NCBI GenBank assembly: GCA_039767595.1
Contig: JBDNBY010000039.1
Span: 1-14,264 of the forward strand
Origin: JBDNBY01 sp039767595
GTDB taxonomy: Bacteria; Pseudomonadota; Alphaproteobacteria; Rhodobacterales; Rhodobacteraceae
Direction: 5' to 3'
Length of the DNA: 14,264 bases
Below are positions 7,911 through 13,506 of the stretch, piece by piece. The stretch's first letter is position 1, and each line of letters begins with the position of its first letter. Made by a program: the position numbers and the translations under genes. The notes below the pieces were generated by a model. The model did no database searches. It was not told the origin of the DNA and saw nothing but the letters and a program-made list of their open reading frames with translations.

Positions 7911-9385
7911 TTCGATGAGGTCGATCGCAGTGAGGGGCGCAGATTTCGATACCGCACGTGCGCCAGATCGCATGTCATTAAGCCCGCCGCTTTGACTGGG
8001 ACAATTTCATATCCCAAGGGGTCAAAATCGGCACGGTAATGCACTGTGCTTTTGACGCTGAGGATCGGAAACTCTTTCAAATCAATGCCGATATGCTCGA
8101 ACACCGCACGATCAAGGGCCTGACAGCGCACTGAGCTAATGACAAAATGCACCTCACTTGTCTGCGCCACCAGCCGCACCCAAGCGGTCGGCCCCGTTTG
8201 CGCCGTGCATCCCGCATACATTTCCCCCGTAAAGTCAAAGACGCCATCACTGAGCGCCATCACTTCAAAGGTGCCCACCAGAGGCGGGTCAAGCCCGTCG
8301 ATACGCCCGCCCAATGCCCCCTGAATAAAGGCGCCCGCGCCCTCTTGATGGGCCAACGCGGCCAAAGGGGCGTCGTGCACCATGCCAATGAGCGCGCCGC
8401 GCGCACCGGCCTGATGCAAGGCATGGGCCACACCCGTCGTATCCGAGCTGGCACCGCCGCCGGCATTATCCTGCACATCTGCCAAAACGATGGGCGCCCC
8501 AGAGGCAATCGCCCTCTCAGCGGCGTCATCCGGCATCACAAGCGGCGTTACAAACTCAGGCTCCAATGCAGCAAGCCGCGCACTAAGTGCTGCACACGAT
8601 TGAGCGGCCGCCGCAGGCTGCGGCGCATAGCACAGTACACTTGGCCCCGCATCGTAAATATCTGCCGAAGGAAATCCCATCGCCACCTCGCACCACCCCC
8701 CCTTGGGGGCCAGCGCCATCGCCGCATCATAGATGGCCTGCCCCGCGCCATCACCCGTGAATTGCGCGTGCAACGCAATGAGATACGAACCTTGAACAAA
8801 GGCCGAATGGAAGTGCGTCCCTTCAAACACGGCCTCTAATACCTGCGCCGCGCGGGCCCCTGTTTCCGCCATATCTAAATGAGGATAGGTGCGAAACATC
8901 GTGATCGCCGTGGCGAGATCAACCATTTTTTGGGTAACATTTGCGTGCAAATCGAGGCTGACCACGATGGGCAAATCGTCTCCGACATGCGCCCGCACGC
9001 GCGCCAAAAACGCGCCCTCGCCATCTTCAAATGACTGGGTCACCATTGCCCCGTGCAAATCTAAGTAGAGTGCATCAATCGGGCCGGCGGCCTGTGTCAA
9101 GGCAATGATCTCAGAGGTGATCTGATCAAACGCCTCATCAGTTACATAAGATGACGGCTCGGCCGAACACCACAGGAGTGGCACAATCTCCCAATTGGGG
9201 TGCTCTTGCGCGGCTCGGATAAACCCCGCGATGGGCAGGCTATTGCCCCAAGTGCCCGAGATCACATCGCCCCCGCGCAGCAGCGGCGGCCAACTGTCAG
9301 CCATCTCAAAGGCACCCAGATCGGCCAAAGTTGCGCCAAATGTATTGGTTTCATGTTGAAACCCTGCCACTGCAATACGCCGCAT
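7907..9385 (-). CDS. M81 family metallopeptidase (MlrC-like)
   Basis: This 492-residue protein belongs to the family of microcystinase C (MlrC), a cytoplasmic metallohydrolase that cleaves linearised microcystin/nodularin fragments; most relatives have unknown substrates. It opens with AGFQHETNTFG and shows YLDLHGAMV (107-115), VSLDLHANVT (142-151) and TYPHLDMAETG (166-176). Taken together, E12, H111, D145, H147 and H169 reproduce the Glu-His-Asp-His-His set described for MlrC, with near-identical spacing. A later conserved region includes LADVQDNAGGGASSDTT, typical of the family. The start at 9385 is chosen over an in-frame ATG at 9409 because GGAGG (9392-9396) lies six bases upstream and the family begins at this point. 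It lies 63 bases after the kinase stop and 83 bases before the binding-protein ATG, all on the same strand. It may act on the imported compound. Confidence 0.93.
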   Translation of the reverse strand: MRRIAVAGFQHETNTFGATLADLGAFEMADSWPPLLRGGDVISGTWGNSLPIAGFIRAAQEHPNWEIVPLLWCSAEPSSYVTDEAFDQITSEIIALTQAAGPIDALYLDLHGAMVTQSFEDGEGAFLARVRAHVGDDLPIVVSLDLHANVTQKMVDLATAITMFRTYPHLDMAETGARAAQVLEAVFEGTHFHSAFVQGSYLIALHAQFTGDGAGQAIYDAAMALAPKGGWCEVAMGFPSADIYDAGPSVLCYAPQPAAAAQSCAALSARLAALEPEFVTPLVMPDDAAERAIASGAPIVLADVQDNAGGGASSDTTGVAHALHQAGARGALIGMVHDAPLAALAHQEGAGAFIQGALGGRIDGLDPPLVGTFEVMALSDGVFDFTGEMYAGCTAQTGPTAWVRLVAQTSEVHFVISSVRCQALDRAVFEHIGIDLKEFPILSVKSTVHYRADFDPLGYEIVPVKAAGLMTCDLAHVRYRNLRPSLRSTSSN

Positions 9386-9448
9386 GTCGCCCCTCCGTTC
9401 ACAAACCATACCATGATTGCGCCTAAGCGCGAAGCATAACGTAGCCCA

Positions 9449-10057
9449 TCACAGCCTCAAAGTGATATCCGCTGCACGCGATTGGGTCAGAACTGTGCGC
9501 GCATTGGGTATATCATTGCCCAAAGCACGCGCGCGCGCCTCGTCTTCTGTGTGGTTGTGCGCGACCCAACGCGCGATCAATCGCGCCTCAAGAACATCCA
9601 TCGGGACATCTAAAAAGACGCTCAGATCCCAATACTGCGCCAAGTCGGCCCATTGCGGCTCATCGAGCAAGAGGTAATTCCCCTCAACGACAATGAGTGG
9701 CGTCGCGGCACTGATCCGTTCGGCGTTGGGCACAACGCAGTCGCGCGTGCGGTCAAACGTAGGGGCCATGACCTCTTCGCCCTGCGCGATCTGTGCGACG
9801 ATCTGGGCAAACTGGGCCACATCAAAGGTAAAAGGCGCGCCTTTGCGATGCAAATGCCCGCGCGACTCAAGCATCGCATTGTCCAAATGAAAGCCATCCA
9901 TCGGTAGAATTTTCACATCCATGCCAAAGCGCTGCTGCACGGCCTCGGACAATGTCGACTTTCCGGCCGCCGGCGGCCCTGCCACGGCGATCAAGCTGCG
10001 GCGCTGGGTGGTCTTTAGCTGCGCCATCTGGGTCAAAAGGGGATCAAGCGAGTTCAT
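9449..10057 (-). CDS. P-loop nucleoside/sugar kinase-like protein (YggC/FrcK-like, PRK-uridine kinase fold)
   Basis: This 202-residue cytoplasmic protein has a P-loop kinase fold related to uridine kinase, phosphoribulokinase and pantothenate kinase. Walker A is GPPAAGKST (27-35). The substrate-side motif MDGFHLDN (53-60) and FDRTRD (101-106) follow, then VVEGNYLLLD (123-132) in the Walker B region. The C-terminal NDIPNARTVL (about 181-190) is typical of the YggC/FrcK-like group. The substrate of that group is not firmly established; a frcK gene of this kind accompanies fructose transport genes in rhizobia. It is transcribed away from a ROK regulator across a shared 229-base intergenic region. 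The ATG at 10057 has only a distant AGGA. An internal ATG at 10027 would keep the whole kinase core but also lacks a ribosome-binding site. Confidence 0.88.
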   Translation of the reverse strand: MNSLDPLLTQMAQLKTTQRRSLIAVAGPPAAGKSTLSEAVQQRFGMDVKILPMDGFHLDNAMLESRGHLHRKGAPFTFDVAQFAQIVAQIAQGEEVMAPTFDRTRDCVVPNAERISAATPLIVVEGNYLLLDEPQWADLAQYWDLSVFLDVPMDVLEARLIARWVAHNHTEDEARARALGNDIPNARTVLTQSRAADITLRL

Positions 10058-10286
10058 TTATTGGGAAAATTCCTAGATATTCGTTTTCATGGCCCTGCAA
10101 AGCCGACATGTTCGATGCTACTCTTCGGCGCGAATAGCTGAAACGTATGGTGAATAAACGCATTTACACAGGCCTCCGGCGAGACGTTACATAAAATCAC
10201 TTAAAATGATTAATTACGAGAAATGCAATTGTTTTAACGGCCCTTATCCATCATAAGTCCAAAAACCGCATAAGACCGACACACAA
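10058..10286. promoter_or_regulatory. Divergent intergenic region between kinase and ROK regulator genes
   Basis: These 229 bases must hold promoters for both the leftward kinase gene and the rightward ROK regulator gene. The part from 10185 to 10240 is clearly AT-rich. Two interrupted inverted repeats are visible: AATCA-N7-TGATT (10195-10211) and CTTAT-N5-ATAAG (10243-10257), the latter 29 bases before the ROK start. A CAATTGTTTT string (10226-10235) also occurs at 7884-7893 upstream of the binding-protein gene. No hexamer pair is close enough to the sigma-70 consensus to call a promoter. No small gene is apparent. Autoregulation by the ROK protein is plausible. Confidence 0.5.
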
Positions 10287-11525
10287 ATGACCGGATCAAC
10301 CACGCCAATACACCAGACACACGTCGTTCAAAACAGCGCGCCACTGCAGGCTGCGCGCGGCTCGAACCTCAGCGGCGTTCGGGCGCATAACGAGCGGCTT
10401 GTCCTCACGCTTATTCGTGAGCGTGGCCCCTTGGCAAAATCGGATATTGCGCGGCTCTCGGGCCTCTCTGCGCAAACGGTTTCCGTGATCATGCGCGCCC
10501 TTGAGCTTGACGGTCTATTGATCAAAGGCGCCCCCGTGCGGGGCAAAGTGGGGCAGCCCTCTGTGCCCATGGCGCTCAATCCCCAAGGCGCGTATTTTTT
10601 CGGCCTTAAGATCGGGCGACGTAGCCTTGACCTCGTCTTGACAGATTTTTTGGGCACCGTTCAAGGTCGCCTACAACATACACACAGCTATCCTAGCCCC
10701 AAAAGCGTGATTGAATTTGCCCAGCGCGGCATGAGCGAACTTATGACTGCGCTGCCAAAGCAAGATCGCGCACGCGTTGCCGGTCTCGGGATCGCACTGC
10801 CATTCAATTTATGGGACTGGTCCGATGCTCTGGGTGTCGATCCCTGCGAAATGGAAGCATGGCGCCACTGTGATATTCGCGCCGAGATTCAGCAAAACTG
10901 GGACTTTCCTGTCACATTAGAAAATGATGCGACCGCGGCATGCGGCGCGCAATTGGTCTTTGGCGCGGATCGTCCGGCTGCGCAGTTTTTGTATCTATAC
11001 ATTGGTTTTTTCATCGGCGGTGGCGTTGTTTTAAACAATTCCTTGTTCACAGGATCCACGGGCAACGCCGGTGCCATTGGCTCTACGCTTGCGCCAAATC
11101 CACATACGGGCCAGCCGCAGCAATTGGTCGAGCTGGCCTCTTTGGCGCAGCTAGAGCAGTCCTTAGAGGCACAAGGCATCGATGGATCGTGCATTTGGCA
11201 CGTGGCACAGGATTGGGATATTCCCGATACGCTCGTGGAGGCGTGGATTGACCAAGCGGCCAAAGCGATCGCCTATGCCTGTACGAATGCCTGCGCGATC
11301 ATGGACCTGAGCGATGTGATCGTCGATGGCTGGCTGCCGCACACCGTGCGCAGTGCGCTGCGCGACCGAATTGAGCAAGAGATCTCAATGCTGAGCCTTG
11401 CTGGCATGAGCGCCCCGACCGTACATTGCGGCACAATTGGAAGTGATGCGCGGGCTCTGGGCGCGGCAAGCTTGCCTTTATCTGAACGGTATCTGATCGA
11501 TCACCGCGCACTCACCAACACATAA
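10287..11525 (+). CDS. ROK family transcriptional regulator
   Basis: This 412-residue protein combines a DNA-binding winged helix with a sugar-sensing ROK domain, the architecture of NagC, Mlc, XylR and FrcR. The helix-turn-helix spans about 34-80, with NERLVLTLIRERGPLAKSDI and then LSGLSAQTVSVIMRALELDG visible. The ROK domain follows, with ENDATAACGAQLVFG (202-216) and IGGGVVLNNSLFTGSTGNAG (about 223-242). The usual ROK zinc motif CxCGxxGC is absent, and the expected Glu and His of the AGExGH segment are replaced (AGAIGS), so it is not a sugar kinase and effector binding may differ. The ATG at 10287 has no clear ribosome-binding site, but no better start precedes the helix-turn-helix. The stop lies 20 bases before a fructokinase-like gene, so the two probably form an operon. 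It is the only transcription factor in the window. Confidence 0.93.
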   Translation: MTGSTTPIHQTHVVQNSAPLQAARGSNLSGVRAHNERLVLTLIRERGPLAKSDIARLSGLSAQTVSVIMRALELDGLLIKGAPVRGKVGQPSVPMALNPQGAYFFGLKIGRRSLDLVLTDFLGTVQGRLQHTHSYPSPKSVIEFAQRGMSELMTALPKQDRARVAGLGIALPFNLWDWSDALGVDPCEMEAWRHCDIRAEIQQNWDFPVTLENDATAACGAQLVFGADRPAAQFLYLYIGFFIGGGVVLNNSLFTGSTGNAGAIGSTLAPNPHTGQPQQLVELASLAQLEQSLEAQGIDGSCIWHVAQDWDIPDTLVEAWIDQAAKAIAYACTNACAIMDLSDVIVDGWLPHTVRSALRDRIEQEISMLSLAGMSAPTVHCGTIGSDARALGAASLPLSERYLIDHRALTNT

Positions 11526-11545
11526 TCGAAATTAGAGGACATCCC

Positions 11546-12472
11546 ATGATACTTTGCTGCGGAGAAGCGCTGATCGATATGATCCCCACGCCGACGACCA
11601 CGGATCGAGAGGGTTTTGTCCCTCATTCCGGCGGGGCGGTGTTTAACACCGCGATTGCCTTGGGCCGCCTTGGGGTGGATGCAGGGTTTTTCAGCGGTAT
11701 CTCGAACGATCTATTCGGCGCACAGCTTATCAGCGATTTGGAGCATAGCCATGTCGCAACGCGCTATGTTGCGCGCTCGAACCGTCCGACCACATTGGCC
11801 TTTGTTCAGCTCATCAATGGTCAGGCGCGCTATGCGTTTTATGATGAGAATACCGCAGGACGCCTGTTGGAGCCGTCGGACTTACCGCAGTTCGACACAC
11901 GCCCAGCGGCGTTTTATTTTGGCGGCATTTCACTGGTCGCAGAGCCCGCAGCGCAGGTTTACGCACAGCTGTGCCAGCAGGTGGCCTCTGAGTCCGTTGT
12001 GATGATCGATCCCAATATCCGCCAAAGCTTTATCCAAGATGAAGCCCGCTATCGGGCCCGTCTTGACGCTATGTTTACCGCTGCAGACATTATTAAAGTG
12101 TCCGACGAAGATCTCGAATGGATCAGCGGCAGTGCAGATATCCCTCGCGGCGCGCGCGCCCTAATGGACAGCGGTGCGCAAATTGTCCTCGTCACCCAAG
12201 GGGCGCAGGGCGCTGTGGCATATCAGCCGGATCATGACCCCATTCACGTGGCCAGCGTTCCAACTCAAGTTGTGGATACTGTGGGCGCAGGCGATTCGTA
12301 TAACGCGGGATTCTTGGCCAGCTTAGAGCGCGCCAATATGCTATCGAAAACCGCACTTAACCATGTCACATCCACGCAGCTGAGCGAGGCAATGCAACTG
12401 GCCGCCAAAGTGGCCTCTGTCACCGTTTCGCGCGCTGGTGCCAACGCACCATGGGCCGCTGAGCTGACATAA
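11546..12472 (+). CDS. PfkB family carbohydrate kinase, fructokinase-like
   Basis: This 308-residue cytoplasmic enzyme should phosphorylate a free sugar with ATP; fructokinase (fructose to fructose 6-phosphate) is the best match. The N-terminal substrate motif SGGAVFNTAIALGRLG (28-43) and the C-terminal PfkB signature DTVGAGDSYNAGF (244-256), with catalytic base D250 and the GAGD anion hole, are both intact. IDPNIR (154-159) is characteristic of fructokinase and KDG-kinase-type members. The length is normal. AGAGGA (11534-11539) lies six bases before the ATG at 11546, a strong ribosome-binding site. The gene follows the ROK regulator by 20 bases and ends 17 bases from the convergent MocA-like gene, with no obvious terminator between. 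2-Keto-3-deoxygluconate kinase is an alternative assignment that sequence alone cannot exclude. Confidence 0.93.
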   Translation: MILCCGEALIDMIPTPTTTDREGFVPHSGGAVFNTAIALGRLGVDAGFFSGISNDLFGAQLISDLEHSHVATRYVARSNRPTTLAFVQLINGQARYAFYDENTAGRLLEPSDLPQFDTRPAAFYFGGISLVAEPAAQVYAQLCQQVASESVVMIDPNIRQSFIQDEARYRARLDAMFTAADIIKVSDEDLEWISGSADIPRGARALMDSGAQIVLVTQGAQGAVAYQPDHDPIHVASVPTQVVDTVGAGDSYNAGFLASLERANMLSKTALNHVTSTQLSEAMQLAAKVASVTVSRAGANAPWAAELT

Positions 12473-12489
12473 ATCCCCAAGTCTCAATA

Positions 12490-13056
12490 TCACCCAGCCT
12501 TTATATCACTCACGCGATCAATATCGCGCAACATCTCGGACGGCGCGGGCAAATCTACCGATCGCGCCACCCGAGGCCATAGGTCCGCTAAGCCGCGATC
12601 ATTCTGGGCGTGGCGCAATAGATCAATCTGATCCCCCTTGAGGCAAACAGGAACACCTGAATAGGTGTTCGGCGCGCCGTGCAAAACCGTGCGCGCCCCA
12701 CCATGCTCTGGGCACATATGGCGCAACTGGCGCAGATGCGCCGCCTGCATGTATGGCATATCGCCCAACACAAGGGTCACACTGTGCGCGCCCACAAAAT
12801 CGGCATATGTCGCCACGGCATGCAGCCGTTTTGAGAATGGCTGCCCCTCCTCGACAAAATGCACTGAGGCGCCGGTGGGCACAGATGCGGCCAACTGCGG
12901 TCGACTGAGAAAGACGGCGACATCATCACCACCTGCCCGTAGCGCAATATCGCAGACACGGCGCAGCATTGGAACACCGTTGATATCGGCACTCAGCTTA
13001 TCTTGCGTGCCAAATCGCAGCGATTGACCCGCAGCTAAAATGGCAATCAGATGCAT
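12490..13056 (-). CDS. MocA-like NTP transferase (molybdenum cofactor cytidylyltransferase family)
   Basis: This 188-residue protein has the MobA/MocA nucleotidyltransferase fold. MocA attaches CMP to molybdopterin to form the cofactor used by xanthine-dehydrogenase and CO-dehydrogenase type enzymes. The NTP-binding start LAAGQSLRFGTQDK (7-20) contains the conserved Lys, LGDMPY (97-102) holds the metal-binding Asp, GVPVCL (134-139) corresponds to the family's GxPvlF element, and DIDRVSDI (178-185) to the usual DIDTPeDl end. All landmarks are present, so the gene appears complete. Its ATG at 13056 overlaps the end of the upstream relic ORF by ten bases, the original translational coupling to xdhC. 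No intact molybdenum hydroxylase or XdhC is present here, so it may serve another enzyme elsewhere or be decaying. An IspD/GlmU-like role is a less likely alternative. Confidence 0.85.
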   Translation of the reverse strand: MHLIAILAAGQSLRFGTQDKLSADINGVPMLRRVCDIALRAGGDDVAVFLSRPQLAASVPTGASVHFVEEGQPFSKRLHAVATYADFVGAHSVTLVLGDMPYMQAAHLRQLRHMCPEHGGARTVLHGAPNTYSGVPVCLKGDQIDLLRHAQNDRGLADLWPRVARSVDLPAPSEMLRDIDRVSDIKAG

Positions 13057-13388
13057 GCAAAAGACGCCGCCACATCCGCAAGGATCGACACAGCCAAACC
13101 GCGCGGCTCTCGTTGTGCGGGGATCAAACCGATGGGCCCATGGATACGCGCCAACTGCGACGCGTTCAGACCCGCGGCGCGCAACCGCTGCCCCGTCGCG
13201 GCAAAAATCGCATTGGCCAAAGCCGGCGCTGCAGGCGGTACGGGCGGCTCGCCGATCCCTGCGATTGTGTCAGACACCTCTAGGCCGCGCACTTCAATCT
13301 GCGGACATTGATAGAGGCGCATGCCCTCATGTGCATAGAAATTCTCTTGCTCTGCGCGGCCATCTTGATAGGTCACTTCGCAATTCAT
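13047..13388 (-). pseudogene. Chimeric relic: C-terminus of IorB/CoxL-type molybdopterin subunit fused to C-terminus of XdhC
   Basis: The 113-codon ORF is not a normal gene. Residues 1 to about 70 match the extreme C-terminus of isoquinoline-oxidoreductase/aldehyde-dehydrogenase-type molybdopterin-binding subunits, which are about 700 residues long: CEVTYQDGRAEQENF (3-17) and the hallmark GIGEPPVPPAAPALANAIFA (44-63) then ATGQRLR. From about 71 the protein switches to the XdhC C-terminus: LARIHGPIGLIPAQREPRG (79-97) then LAVSILADVAA. The likely junction is near 13170-13185. More than 600 residues of the subunit and the XdhC N-terminal domain are missing. An in-frame stop at 13419-13421 bounds it upstream. 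An iorB-xdhC-mocA order before deletion explains the arrangement. The ORF may still be translated so as to couple mocA translation. Recognition is from motifs, not a database search. Confidence 0.75.
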
Positions 13389-13506
13389 GGCATGGTGCTG
13401 CTTGCACTGTAGCGAAGATCACAGTCACACGGCCTAGGCCCTGAGCTGACACGTGATTGCCATTTGATCCAGAGTGTCCTATGGCACTGCCAAGATGCGA
13501 GGATCC
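13389..13506. promoter_or_regulatory. Divergent intergenic region upstream of the glycosyltransferase-like gene
   Basis: A possible plus-strand promoter is TTGCCA (13457-13462), a 17-base spacer and TATGGC (13480-13485): the -35 box has five of six consensus bases, the -10 box only three. GAGGA (13499-13503) is a plausible ribosome-binding site close to the ATG at 13507. A 10-bp perfect palindrome GGCCTAGGCC lies at 13431-13440. No remnant of the missing molybdopterin subunit could be recognised in any minus-strand frame here, so this region marks the upstream edge of the deletion relic. Confidence 0.35.

Noticed and set aside
8147..8839. Long plus-strand open frame of 230 codons
   Set aside because: It lies wholly opposite the MlrC-like gene, has Arg/His-rich composition typical of an antisense shadow and matches no family.
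9386..9409. Upstream ATG at 9409 adding eight residues to the MlrC-like protein
   Set aside because: The added residues are not family-like, and GGAGG at 9392-9396 sits inside this stretch at the right distance for the ATG at 9385.
9419..9430. GCGC-CTAA-GCGC hairpin between the kinase and MlrC-like genes
   Set aside because: The four-base stem has no T-tract in either direction; too weak to call a terminator.
12513..12528. CGCGAT-CAAT-ATCGCG perfect hairpin downstream of the fructokinase-like gene
   Set aside because: It has no following T-tract and lies within the MocA-like coding region (the DIDRVSDI segment), so coding constraint explains it.
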